Shown here piece by piece: positions 42,394-50,868 of a DNA stretch of 64,000 nucleotides. Where the stretch lies: assembly GCF_900091435.1 (NCBI RefSeq), contig NZ_FMCS01000009.1, positions 248,001 through 312,000 of the forward strand. Direction: 5' to 3'. A program made the position numbers and the translations under genes. The stretch comes from Micromonospora chaiyaphumensis. GTDB taxonomy: Bacteria; Actinomycetota; Actinomycetes; Mycobacteriales; Micromonosporaceae. Position 1 is the first letter of the stretch, and the number at the start of each line of letters is the position of its first letter. The notes under the pieces were generated by a model. That model had not been told where the DNA came from. It saw nothing but the letters and a program-made list of their open reading frames with translations, and searched no databases.

Positions 42394-42459
42394 CACGACA
42401 ACCGCGGCGTCCGGCGACGGGCGATGATCCCACCAGGGGAATGAAGGAGTCTGGAGAAC

Positions 42460-44265
42460 ATGCCGGTATCGGTCACCATGCCCCGGCTCGGCGAGAGCGT
42501 CACCGAGGGCACCGTCACGCGCTGGCTCAAGCAGGAGGGCGACACCGTCGAGGTCGACGAGCCGCTGCTTGAGGTGTCCACCGACAAGGTGGACACCGAG
42601 ATCCCGTCGCCCGCGGCGGGCGTGCTGAGCCGGATCGTGGTCGGCGAGGACGAGACCGCCGAGGTCGGCAGCGAGCTGGCGGTCATCGCCGGCGAGGGCG
42701 AGCAGGCCGGCGGGGCCGCCCCGCAGCAGGAGGCCCCGGCGGAGCAGGCCGAGCAGGCGGCCGCCGAGCCGCAGGCCGAGGCGGAGCAGCCGGCCGTCGA
42801 GGAGCCCGCCCCGGCCGCCGCGCCGTCGGGCGAGGGCACCCCGGTCACCATGCCGGCCCTGGGCGAGAGCGTCACCGAGGGCACGGTGACCCGCTGGCTC
42901 AAGCAGGTCGGCGAGACCGTTGAGGTGGACGAGCCGCTGCTGGAGGTCTCCACCGACAAGGTCGACACCGAGATCCCGTCGCCGGTCGCCGGCACGCTGC
43001 TGGAGATCAAGGTTCCCGAGGACGAGACCGCCGAGGTCGGCGGCGTCCTGGCGATCGTGGGCGCGGCCGGCGCCGCGCCGGCCCAGCCGAAGCCGGAGCC
43101 CAAGCCCGAGCCCAAGGCGGAGGCGAAGCCCGAGCCGAAGCCGGAGCCCAAGCCGGAGCCCAAGGTCGAGGAGCCGACCCCGGGCATGTCCTACAACGAG
43201 CCGGCCGCCGAGGCGGAGCGGGCCGCGCAGCCGGCCAAGGTCGAGCAGGCCGCCCAGCCGGCCGCCCCGACCACCACGCCGCAGCGGCCGACCGTCCCGG
43301 CCCAGGCCGGTGGCGAGGAAGGCGCCGGCTACGTGACCCCGCTGGTCCGCAAGCTGGCCGCCGAGCACGGGGTGAACCTCTCCTCGGTCAACGGCACCGG
43401 CGTCGGCGGACGCATCCGCAAGCAGGACGTGCTGGAGGCGGCCGAGAAGGCGAAGGCCGCCCAGGCCGCGCCGGCCGCGCAGCCGGCTCCGGCCGCCGCG
43501 GCGGCCCCCGCCAAGCCGGCCGCGAAGCCGCAGCCGAGCAGCAAGCGGGGCACCGTCGAGAAGCTGCCCCGGATCCGCAAGGCCATCGCCAACCGGATGC
43601 ACGAGTCGCTGCACGAGATGGCGCAGCTGACCACGGTGATCGAGGTGGACGTCACCCGGATCGCCAAGCTGCGGGCCCAGGCCAAGGACTCCTTCCTGCA
43701 GCGGCACGGCGTGAAGCTGTCCTTCCTGCCGTTCTTCGCCCTGGCCGCCGTCGAGGCGCTCCAGTCCTACCCGATCGTCAACGCCCGGCTGGACCTCGAG
43801 GGCGGGACGATCACCTACCCGGACGCGGAGCACCTCGGCATCGCCGTGGACACCGAGCGGGGCCTGCTGGTGCCGGTCATCCACAACGCCGGTGACCTCA
43901 ACCTGGGCGGGATCGCCAAGCGGGTCGCCGACCTGGCCGAGCGCACCCGGACCAACAAGATCAGCCCGGACGAGCTCGCCGGCGCGACCTTCACGCTGAC
44001 CAACACCGGCAGCCGGGGCGCGCTCTTCGACACCCCGATCGTGCCGTCGCCGCAGTCGGCGATGCTCGGCACGGGTGCCGTGGTGAAGCGCCCGGTCGTG
44101 GTCAACGACCCGGAGCTGGGCGAGGTCGTCGCGGTCCGGTCGATGGTCTACCTGGCCATGTCGTACGACCACCGGCTGATCGACGGCGCGGACGCGGCCC
44201 GCTTCCTCGTCGCCGTCAAGGAGCGGCTGGAGGCCGGCAACTTCGAGGCCGAACTGGGGCTCTGA
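42460..44265 (+). CDS. sucB: 2-oxoglutarate dehydrogenase E2, dihydrolipoyl succinyltransferase
   Basis: Acyltransferase core of a 2-oxoacid dehydrogenase complex. The 601-residue protein has two N-terminal lipoyl domains (residues 1-75 and 125-200), each with the lipoylated Lys in EVSTDKVDTEIPSP, joined by Ala/Pro/Glu-rich linkers. Next are an E3-binding domain (YVTPLVRKLAAEHGVNLSSV) and a catalytic domain ending in SYDHRLIDGADAARFL with the active His and Asp. The linker carries KPEPKPEP repeats. In mycobacteria the equivalent (DlaT, Rv2215) serves pyruvate dehydrogenase and antioxidant complexes, so the substrate here may be pyruvate or oxoglutarate. Confidence 0.92.
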   Translation: MPVSVTMPRLGESVTEGTVTRWLKQEGDTVEVDEPLLEVSTDKVDTEIPSPAAGVLSRIVVGEDETAEVGSELAVIAGEGEQAGGAAPQQEAPAEQAEQAAAEPQAEAEQPAVEEPAPAAAPSGEGTPVTMPALGESVTEGTVTRWLKQVGETVEVDEPLLEVSTDKVDTEIPSPVAGTLLEIKVPEDETAEVGGVLAIVGAAGAAPAQPKPEPKPEPKAEAKPEPKPEPKPEPKVEEPTPGMSYNEPAAEAERAAQPAKVEQAAQPAAPTTTPQRPTVPAQAGGEEGAGYVTPLVRKLAAEHGVNLSSVNGTGVGGRIRKQDVLEAAEKAKAAQAAPAAQPAPAAAAAPAKPAAKPQPSSKRGTVEKLPRIRKAIANRMHESLHEMAQLTTVIEVDVTRIAKLRAQAKDSFLQRHGVKLSFLPFFALAAVEALQSYPIVNARLDLEGGTITYPDAEHLGIAVDTERGLLVPVIHNAGDLNLGGIAKRVADLAERTRTNKISPDELAGATFTLTNTGSRGALFDTPIVPSPQSAMLGTGAVVKRPVVVNDPELGEVVAVRSMVYLAMSYDHRLIDGADAARFLVAVKERLEAGNFEAELGL

Positions 44266-44277
44266 CCCCCGGCCCGA

Positions 44278-44313
44278 GAAAGGGGCGCGCGGCATCCGCC
44301 GCACGCCCCTTTC
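44278..44313. terminator. Shared terminator between sucB and SDR
   Basis: Arms GAAAGGGGCG (44278-44287) and CGCCCCTTTC (44304-44313), extended by inner GC pairs, lie between convergent stops. Symmetry suits termination in both directions. Confidence 0.7.
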
Positions 44314-44325
44314 GTCGTTTCCGGG

Positions 44326-45270
44326 TCAGCCGCGCAGGTGCTCCTCGGAGACCTCCCAGAGCCGCTGGGCGGCCTCCGGGTCGCGCGCGTACGGGGCGTA
44401 GCCGGTGCGGGTGCCCGGCTGGTTCGGCCCGGCCTCCTGGCAGTCCTCGAAGTACCGGCCGCCGACCCCGGCGACCAGCGGCGAGGCGGCGACCAGCACC
44501 GACGTGGCCGCCCCCTGCTCGGGGTTCTTCCAGTACGCCGCACCGCCGCCGCTCTGGCTGCGCATCTGGTTCAGCTCCTCCTCGCTGATGTAGCGCTGGA
44601 GGTTGGTCCGGATCGCGCCCGGCATCAGCGCGTTGGTGTAGATCCCGTCGCCGGCCCAGCGCCGGGTGGCGTCCACCGCGAAGAGCACGTTCGCGGTCTT
44701 CGACTGCCCGTACGCCAGCCACGGGTCGTACGGCCGCTGCCGGAAGTGGATGTCCTCGAAGACCACCGGCGAGCGCAGGTGGGCCGCCGAGCTGACCGAG
44801 ACGATCCGGGCGCCGCCCGCGGCGGCCAGGGACCGGTACAGCCCGGTGGCCAGCGCGAAGTGCCCGAGGTGGTTCGTCGCGAACTGCATCTCCCAGCCCT
44901 GCTCGGTGCGCAGCTCGGGCGAGGCCATGATGCCGGCGTTGTTCACGAGCATGTGCAACGGCCCGTCCCAGGTGCGGACGAAGGTGGCCACCGACGCGAG
45001 GTCGGCCAGGTCGAGCGGGGCGATCAGGATGCGGTCGTTACCCGTGGTGCCGGTGATGTCGGTGGCGGCGCGCTGCCCGGCTTCCGGGTTGCGCACCGCG
45101 AGGGTGACGTCGGCCCCGGCGGCGGCGAGCGCGCGGGCGGTCTCGACGCCGATCCCGGAGGCGCCGCCGGTGACGACGGCACGCCGGCCGGTCAGATCGA
45201 GGTCACGGACCACCTCCAGGGCGGTGGTCTCGCGGGAGTACGGCGTGCTGACGGGTGTGCTGGCGGTCAT
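44326..45270 (-). CDS. Short-chain dehydrogenase/reductase, retinol dehydrogenase-like
   Basis: A 314-residue NAD(P)-dependent oxidoreductase. It has the cofactor motif VTGGASGIGVETARAL, NNAGIM, the catalytic Ser in RIVSVSSAAH and YGQSK with active Tyr and Lys. The C-terminal region resembles the WWOX/retinol-dehydrogenase-like SDR group. ATG 45270 has AAGGA 5 nt upstream. It is divergent from ltrA with 139 nt between starts. Substrate is unknown. Confidence 0.9.
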   Translation of the reverse strand: MTASTPVSTPYSRETTALEVVRDLDLTGRRAVVTGGASGIGVETARALAAAGADVTLAVRNPEAGQRAATDITGTTGNDRILIAPLDLADLASVATFVRTWDGPLHMLVNNAGIMASPELRTEQGWEMQFATNHLGHFALATGLYRSLAAAGGARIVSVSSAAHLRSPVVFEDIHFRQRPYDPWLAYGQSKTANVLFAVDATRRWAGDGIYTNALMPGAIRTNLQRYISEEELNQMRSQSGGGAAYWKNPEQGAATSVLVAASPLVAGVGGRYFEDCQEAGPNQPGTRTGYAPYARDPEAAQRLWEVSEEHLRG

Positions 45271-45397
45271 GATCCATCCTTCTCGGCGGCGGCCCGTGGT
45301 CCACGCGTCTTCCCAGGGTGGCGGCGACGTAACGCGGGACGGACTCCGCCACCGCCCGGCCTGAGCAGAATCCGGCCCGCGCCCGGCCGGGCGCTGA

Positions 45398-45403
45398 CAG
45401 ACT
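45398..45403 (+). promoter_or_regulatory. -10-like box CAGACT of ltrA
   Basis: CAGACT ends 6 nt before GTG 45410, at the leaderless spacing seen in several other genes here. Confidence 0.35.
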
Positions 45404-45409
45404 CGGCCG

Positions 45410-46741
45410 GTGAGCGGCTTCGGGTGGCGGGGGCGTCTCGGACCGGCCGTGCCGGTGGCGCCCGGGGCCCGGGTGGACCGGTTCGAGGTCTTCTTCGACC
45501 TCGTCTTCGTCTTCTCGTTCTTCATCATCACCCGGGCCACCGCGCTCCAGGTCAACGGCGGCGCACTGCTGCACGCGCTGCTGGTCCTCGCCGTGCTCTG
45601 GTGGTCGTGGGTGGTGCACAGCATCGTGGCCACCCGGATCCGGCTCGGCGAGGGCTTCGTGCCGGTCCTCATGACGGTCGGCATGGCGGCCCTGTTCACC
45701 TTCGCCCTGTCCCTGCCCAACGCGTTCCGGGATCCGCGTGGCAACGCGGCCGGGCCGATCGTCGCGGCGGTGAGCTACGCCGTGATCCGGGGCGTCCATC
45801 TGCTGCTCTACCTGCACGCCGTACGGGACAGTCCGCAGGAGCGCCGCCAGCTCCTCCGGTTCACCCCCGAACTGGTGGGCAGCACCCTGCTGCTGGGGGT
45901 GGCCGCCCTGGTCCCCCCGAAGATCGACGACCTCTTCTCGTCGGCGGCGGTCCGGGACGGGCTCTGGGCGACCGTCGTGCTGCTCCAGTACTCCACCGGC
46001 CTCATCGCCGGCACCTGGGGCTGGGGTGTCGCCTCCGCCGAGCACTGGACCGAGCGCTACGACCTCATCCTGATCATCGCGCTGGGCGAGTCGGTCATCT
46101 CGGTGGGCGTCGGCAGCAACCTGCTCGGCCAGCCGCCGACCTGGCCGGCCGTGGCGGCGGCCGTGCTCGGCATCTTCTTCACGGCGGCGCTGTGGTGGGC
46201 GCACTACGACATGATCGGGCCGGCCGCCCGGATCGCCCTGCACGCCGCCGAGGACGGCCCCCGCGTCGCCATGGCCCGGGACGCCTACGGGTACTTCTTC
46301 CTGCCGATGATCGCCGGCATCATCCTGTTCGCGCTCGGCGCGGAGATGATCGTGCACCAGGTCGCCGACCCGCACGTGCCGCAGCACCTGCCGGCTCACG
46401 GCTCCGGCGTACCGCTGCTCTTCGGCGGGGTGATCTGCTACATCTGCGGCAACATGCTCTTCCAGCTCCGCACCCTGCGGACCCTGAGCTGGACCCGGGT
46501 CGCCACCGTGCTGCTGCTCGCCGTGAGCATCCCGGTGGCCTCGCACCTGCCCGCGCTGGCCGCCCTCGCGCTACTGACCACGATCACCATCGGCATGGTG
46601 GCCGCCGAGGTGGTGGTCTTCGACGAGGGCCGGCGCGCGCTCCGCAGTCTCGTCTTCGAGGAGCGCACCAGCCACGAGGCCCACGAGGCCGCCTACCGGG
46701 CGCGCTGGCACGAGCCGCACGAACGCGACGAGGGCGAGTGA
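45410..46741 (+). CDS. ltrA: Low temperature requirement A family membrane protein (LtrA)
   Basis: A 443-residue membrane protein with about ten helices. The family motifs are DRFEVFFDLVFVFSFF at the N-terminus, HWTERYDLILIIALGESVIS in the middle and AALWWAHYDMIGPAARI. LtrA was named from a Listeria mutant unable to grow in the cold; its molecular role is not established. The C-terminal His/Glu-rich cytosolic tail (TSHEAHEAAYRARWHEPHER) is unusual. It has its own promoter and is divergent from the SDR gene. Confidence 0.92.
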   Translation: MSGFGWRGRLGPAVPVAPGARVDRFEVFFDLVFVFSFFIITRATALQVNGGALLHALLVLAVLWWSWVVHSIVATRIRLGEGFVPVLMTVGMAALFTFALSLPNAFRDPRGNAAGPIVAAVSYAVIRGVHLLLYLHAVRDSPQERRQLLRFTPELVGSTLLLGVAALVPPKIDDLFSSAAVRDGLWATVVLLQYSTGLIAGTWGWGVASAEHWTERYDLILIIALGESVISVGVGSNLLGQPPTWPAVAAAVLGIFFTAALWWAHYDMIGPAARIALHAAEDGPRVAMARDAYGYFFLPMIAGIILFALGAEMIVHQVADPHVPQHLPAHGSGVPLLFGGVICYICGNMLFQLRTLRTLSWTRVATVLLLAVSIPVASHLPALAALALLTTITIGMVAAEVVVFDEGRRALRSLVFEERTSHEAHEAAYRARWHEPHERDEGE

Positions 46742-46838
46742 TCGACGCACCCCGCCGCGCCTAGACTGGCGGCAGCGTCGCGTGTACCCGGTACGAAGAC
46801 CGCCGTGGGCATGGAGGCGCGGGACGGCAGGGGACCAT

Positions 46839-47354
46839 GTGCACCCATCCCACCCGCCGAGCGGACGGCTGACCGCGCTCGGCACCCAGTTGATCGAGAT
46901 TCACCACTGGCTCCGCGAGGAGCTGGCCCGGCTCCGCGCGAGCCTCGACTCCCCCGGCGGCGGCACCGCCGCACTGACCCGGGAACTGCGGGCGCACTGC
47001 GTCGGGTTCTGCGCCGCGCTCGACCGCCACCACACCGGCGAGGACGGCCGCGCGTTCCAGGCCCTGGCCGAGCAGGCGCCCGAGCTGCGCCCGGTGCTCG
47101 CCGAGCTCGGCGCGGACCACCGGATCGTCGCCGACCTGCTGCGCCGGATCGACGCCCTGCTCGCCGGGGCGGCCGACGGCCGGGCCGTCCGCGCCGAGCT
47201 GGACGGGCTCGCGGCGCTGCTGGAGTCGCATTTCAGCTACGAGGAGCGGAAGATCGTCACCGCGTTGAACCGGCTGGCCGGTGACCCCGTGGAACTGCTC
47301 GGCAGCGCGCCACCCGACAACGGGAACCTTCTCGAACGGACGGAGACCGCATGA
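46839..47354 (+). CDS. Hemerythrin HHE-domain protein
   Basis: A 171-residue four-helix bundle with histidines spaced as in di-iron hemerythrins: IEIHHWLREEL, ELRAHC, DRHHTGED, GADHRIV and LESHFSYEERK. Such proteins bind oxygen or nitric oxide or act in iron and redox sensing. GTG 46839 is chosen with AGGGGA about 5 nt upstream; GTG 46782 would add 19 residues without family similarity. Its stop overlaps the next ATG by four bases, so it is coupled to the aldo/keto reductase. Confidence 0.85.
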   Translation: MHPSHPPSGRLTALGTQLIEIHHWLREELARLRASLDSPGGGTAALTRELRAHCVGFCAALDRHHTGEDGRAFQALAEQAPELRPVLAELGADHRIVADLLRRIDALLAGAADGRAVRAELDGLAALLESHFSYEERKIVTALNRLAGDPVELLGSAPPDNGNLLERTETA

Positions 47355-48241
47355 CCATCGACACCGTCGACGCCGCCGCGGCCGGCACCTGGCGGCTCGG
47401 CGACCGCACCGTCAACCGGATCGGTTTCGGCGCGATGCGGCTGACCGCGAACGCCGACGGCAGCCCCAGCGACCGGGACCGGGCGGTGGCGGTGCTGCGC
47501 CGCGCGGTCGAGCTGGGCGTCAACCACATCGACACCGCGGCCTTCTACTTCTCGCCGCTGCGTTCGGCCAACGAGCTGATCAACCGGGCGCTGTCGCCGT
47601 ACCCGGAGGACCTCACCATCGTCACGAAGGTCGGGCCGGGCAAGGACCTGTCCGGCCAGTGGCTGCCGATGGCCCGGCCGGACCAGCTCCGTGGCCAGGT
47701 CGAGGAGAACCTGCGCCAGCTCGGCCGGGACCACCTCGACGTGGTGAACCTCCGGGTGTACGGCCCGGAGCCGCTGGCCGAGCACTTCGGCGCGCTCGCC
47801 GAGCTGCGCGACGCCGGCCTGATCCGGCACCTCGGCGTCTCGGCCGTGACGCTCGGCCAGGTCGCCGAGGCGCGCGCCATCGCCCCGGTGGTCTGCGTGC
47901 AGAACTCGTGGGGCCTGGGCTACCGCCGCAGCAACGACGCGCTGATCCGGGACTGCGCCGCGCACGGTACGGCGTTCGTGCCGTTCTTCTCGCTCGCCAC
48001 CAGCGGGCGGGAGGCCGGGGCGAGCGGCGAGGAGCACGACGAGGTGCGCGCCGTGGCCCGGGAGCACGGGGTGACCCCGGCGCAGGTGCGGCTGGCCTGG
48101 ACGCTGCGGCAGGGGCCGAACGTGCTCGCGATCCCGGGCACCGGCAACCCGGCGCACCTGGAGCAGAACATCGCCGCCGGCGCCCTGCGGCTCACCGACG
48201 ACGACCTGTCCCGCCTGGCCGCCGTGCACGAGGCCGCCTGA
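47351..48241 (+). CDS. Aldo/keto reductase
   Basis: A 296-residue NADPH-dependent reductase. Features are RIGFGAMRLT, NHIDTAAFYFSP with catalytic Asp and Tyr, IVTKVGPG with Lys, and IPGTGNPAHLEQNI near the cofactor site. The His that normally completes the tetrad is replaced: the strand reads DVVNLRVYG rather than having His. That could mean altered activity. Translationally coupled to the hemerythrin gene and closed by an 18-bp hairpin. Confidence 0.88.
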   Translation: MTIDTVDAAAAGTWRLGDRTVNRIGFGAMRLTANADGSPSDRDRAVAVLRRAVELGVNHIDTAAFYFSPLRSANELINRALSPYPEDLTIVTKVGPGKDLSGQWLPMARPDQLRGQVEENLRQLGRDHLDVVNLRVYGPEPLAEHFGALAELRDAGLIRHLGVSAVTLGQVAEARAIAPVVCVQNSWGLGYRRSNDALIRDCAAHGTAFVPFFSLATSGREAGASGEEHDEVRAVAREHGVTPAQVRLAWTLRQGPNVLAIPGTGNPAHLEQNIAAGALRLTDDDLSRLAAVHEAA

Positions 48242-48245
48242 GAGA

Positions 48246-48286
48246 AGGGCCCCCGGTACAACGCCTGGCGTTGTACCGGGGGCCTT
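48246..48286 (+). terminator. Strong terminator after aldo/keto reductase
   Basis: Perfect 18-nt arms (48248-48265 and 48267-48284), extended to 48246-48286, lie 5 nt after the stop. The spacer is a single T, so the tip must open into a small loop. Confidence 0.8.
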
Positions 48287-48361
48287 CCTGACGGTTCGGC
48301 CCTCGGCAGAATCGGCCGCGCGGACTGGCTGGGACCGTGGGGCTGCGGCAATGCTGGGCCG

Positions 48362-49279
48362 ATGGCGATCTTCTCCGTGCAGGCCCGACCCACCGACGCG
48401 GCGAGCTGGACCGACCTGGCCCGGCGGGTCGAGGCCGCCGGCTTCGACGCGCTGCTGGCCGCCGACCACCCGGGGCACGGCGCGTCGCCGTTCGTGGCGC
48501 TCGCCGCCGCGGCGGCGGTGACGTCGACGCTCGGCCTCGGCTCGTACGTGTCGAACGCCGGCGTGCGGGAACCGATCCTGCTCGCCACCGACGTGGCCAC
48601 CCTGGACGTGGTCTCCGGCGGCCGGGCCCGGCTCGGCCTCGGCGCCGGGCACACCCCGGCCGAGTGGCGGGCCGTCGGCCGCGAACGCCCCGACGTGGCC
48701 ACGCGGGTCCGCCGCTGCGTCGCGGTCGCCGAGGCCGTGCAGGCCCTGCTCGCAGGCGAGGAGGTCACCGTGGACACCCCGGAGCTGGCCGCCCACGCGG
48801 CCCGGCTCACCGAGCTGCGGCCGGTCCAGCACCGGGTGCCGCTCACCATGGGTACGGCCAACTCGACGCTGCTGCGCTGGGCCGGCGCGCACGCCGACGT
48901 GGTCGGCCTGACCGGCTTCGGGCGTACCCTCGCCGACGGCCACCAGCACGACGTGCGGTGGCGGGCCGACCAGATCGAGGCGCAGCTCGCGCACGTGGCG
49001 GCCGGGGCGGCCGGGCGGGAGGTGCCGCCCGTCCTGGAGGCCCTCGTGCAGCAGGTGACGGTGACCGACGACGCGGAGGCCGCCGCGGCGGCGATCGCCG
49101 CCGACACCGGGCTGACCGTCGCCGACGTGCTCGCCACCCCGTTCGTGCTGATCGGCACGGCGGAGGAGATCGTCGCCGCCGTCGCCGGGCACCGGCGCCG
49201 CTGGGGGGTCACCCGCTTCGTGGTACGCACCGACGCCGTCGACCAGATCGGACCGCTGCTCCCCCGGCTGGGCGGCTGA
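48362..49279 (+). CDS. Luciferase-like (LLM) F420/flavin-dependent oxidoreductase
   Basis: A 305-residue TIM-barrel protein of the bacterial luciferase-like family. Visible features are AAGFDALLAADHPGHGASPF, TSTLGLGSYVSNAGVREPIL and RARLGLGAGHTPAEWRAVG, with VPLTMGTANSTLLRWAGAHA before the C-terminal part. Most actinobacterial members use coenzyme F420 rather than FMN; the sequence alone does not decide. The start is ATG 48362, soon after a terminator, so it opens a new unit. The DinB gene follows 44 nt downstream. Confidence 0.88.
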   Translation: MAIFSVQARPTDAASWTDLARRVEAAGFDALLAADHPGHGASPFVALAAAAAVTSTLGLGSYVSNAGVREPILLATDVATLDVVSGGRARLGLGAGHTPAEWRAVGRERPDVATRVRRCVAVAEAVQALLAGEEVTVDTPELAAHAARLTELRPVQHRVPLTMGTANSTLLRWAGAHADVVGLTGFGRTLADGHQHDVRWRADQIEAQLAHVAAGAAGREVPPVLEALVQQVTVTDDAEAAAAAIAADTGLTVADVLATPFVLIGTAEEIVAAVAGHRRRWGVTRFVVRTDAVDQIGPLLPRLGG

Positions 49280-49311
49280 TCCGGGGGCACCCACCGCACG
49301 TCGAACACGCG

Positions 49312-49317
49312 TACGAT
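49312..49317 (+). promoter_or_regulatory. -10 box TACGAT of the DinB gene
   Basis: TACGAT ends 6 nt before GTG 49324, indicating a leaderless transcript separate from the LLM gene. Confidence 0.5.
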
Positions 49318-49323
49318 GCGGGC

Positions 49324-49830
49324 GTGAACGACGAACGGTTCGCGCTGCCGGCCACCGTGGACGAACGGACGCTGCTGGAGACCTTCCTGGACTTCCAGCG
49401 TGCGGCCCTGGTCCGCAAGTGCGCCGGGCTCACCGACGCCCAACTGCGGCTACGGCCGGTGCCCTCGTCCGGTCTGTCGCTGATCGGCCTGGTCCGGCAC
49501 CTGGCCACCGTGGAGCGGTGGTATTTCCAGGCCGTGCTCGCCGACGCCTTTCCCGGCGACCTCTTCGACCTCACCGACGACCCGGACGCCCCGTTCACCG
49601 CCGTCGCCGGGGCCACCGGCGCGGAGACCTTCGCCCTGTGGCGGGCCGAGGTGGCCGCCTCGCGGCGGATCACCGCCGAGCGCCCGCTGGACGCGGCCGG
49701 CCGCCACCCCGCCACCGGCGCCGCCCACTCGTTGCGCTGGATCCTCGCGCACATGATCGACGAGTACGCCCGCCACCTCGGGCACGCCGACATCCTGCGC
49801 GAGGCGATCGACGGCCGCACCGGGGAGTGA
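49324..49830 (+). CDS. DinB/DUF664 family protein
   Basis: A 168-residue four-helix protein of the DinB superfamily (DUF664). Three metal-ligand-type histidines are present: VRHLATVERWYF, LAHMIDEYARHLGHAD (two). Actinobacterial members include mycothiol-dependent thiol transferases. GTG 49324 is chosen from the adjacent -10 box. The role of this member is unknown. Confidence 0.85.
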   Translation: MNDERFALPATVDERTLLETFLDFQRAALVRKCAGLTDAQLRLRPVPSSGLSLIGLVRHLATVERWYFQAVLADAFPGDLFDLTDDPDAPFTAVAGATGAETFALWRAEVAASRRITAERPLDAAGRHPATGAAHSLRWILAHMIDEYARHLGHADILREAIDGRTGE

Positions 49831-49943
49831 ACGGCGGCTCACGCCGCGAGCGTCGGGAAGGTCAGCGGGCAGGAGCCGCGAACGACGAGTGAGTGATTTC
49901 GCTCAACGCAGCCAAGTCCGGATACGTACACGAAGATATGCCC

Positions 49944-50843
49944 ATGCGGATCCTCATGGCCGGAGTGTCCGGCTTCCTCGGCACCCGACTGGTCGACCGA
50001 CTCACCACCGACGGGCACCAGGTCACCCGCCTGGTCCGCCGTGCGCCGCGCACCCCCGATGAGCGGCAGTGGAACCCGTCCGCCGCCCAGCTCGACCCGC
50101 AGGTCGTGGCCGACGCCGACGCGGTCGTCAACCTGGCCGGCGCCGGGGTGGGCGACAAGCGCTGGAACGACGCGTACAAGGGTCTGATCCGGTCCAGCCG
50201 GGTGGACAGCACCACCACGCTCGCGATCACCGTCGCCGGGCTGCCCGCCGCCGACCGGCCCGCGGTGCTGGTCAACGCCTCCGCCGTCGGCTGGTACGGC
50301 AACACCGGTGACCGGACCGTCGAGGAGGACTCGCCGGCCGGCGACGGCTTCCTGGCCGACGTCTGCCGGGTCTGGGAGGCGGCCACCCGCCCGGCCGAGG
50401 ACGCCGGGACCCGGGTGGTGCGGCTGCGCACCGGGCTGCCGCTGCACCGCGACGGCGGCCTGCTCAAGCCGCAGCTGCTGCCGTTCCGGCTGGGTGTCGG
50501 CGGCAAGCTGGGCAACGGCCGGCAGTGGCTGCCGTGGATCTCGATGCACGACTGGCTGGACGCGGTGGCTTTCCTGCTGGCCCGCGACGACCTCGCCGGC
50601 CCCGTCAACGTGGTCGGCCCGGCACCGGTCACCAATGCCGAGTTCACCCGGGAGCTGGCCCGCCAGCTGCACCGGCCGGCGATCATGCCGATCCCCGCGG
50701 TGGCCCTGAAGGTCGCCCTCGGCGGCTTCGCCCACGAGGCGCTCACCAGCACCCGGGTCCTGCCCGGCGTGCTCGGCAAGGCCGGCTTCGCCTGGACTCA
50801 CCCGGACCTGCCGGGCGCGCTGCGCGCCGCCCTCGCCGGGTGA
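49944..50843 (+). CDS. TIGR01777/SDR39U1 family epimerase-like protein
   Basis: A 299-residue extended SDR. The NAD motif is LMAGVSGFLGTRLVDRLT; NLAGAGVGDKRW, NASAVGWYGNTGDR and the C-terminal DUF1731-type segment (FTRELARQLHRP, VLPGVLGKAGF) mark the SDR39U1 group. ATG 49944 is favoured by GAAGA 7 nt upstream; ATG 49938 adds two residues. The M. tuberculosis neighbour of dlaT and lipB (Rv2216) is of the same family, so this belongs to the conserved backbone. Its reaction is unknown. Confidence 0.9.
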   Translation: MRILMAGVSGFLGTRLVDRLTTDGHQVTRLVRRAPRTPDERQWNPSAAQLDPQVVADADAVVNLAGAGVGDKRWNDAYKGLIRSSRVDSTTTLAITVAGLPAADRPAVLVNASAVGWYGNTGDRTVEEDSPAGDGFLADVCRVWEAATRPAEDAGTRVVRLRTGLPLHRDGGLLKPQLLPFRLGVGGKLGNGRQWLPWISMHDWLDAVAFLLARDDLAGPVNVVGPAPVTNAEFTRELARQLHRPAIMPIPAVALKVALGGFAHEALTSTRVLPGVLGKAGFAWTHPDLPGALRAALAG

Positions 50844-50868
50844 GCCGGCGAGGGCGGCGGCGGCACGG

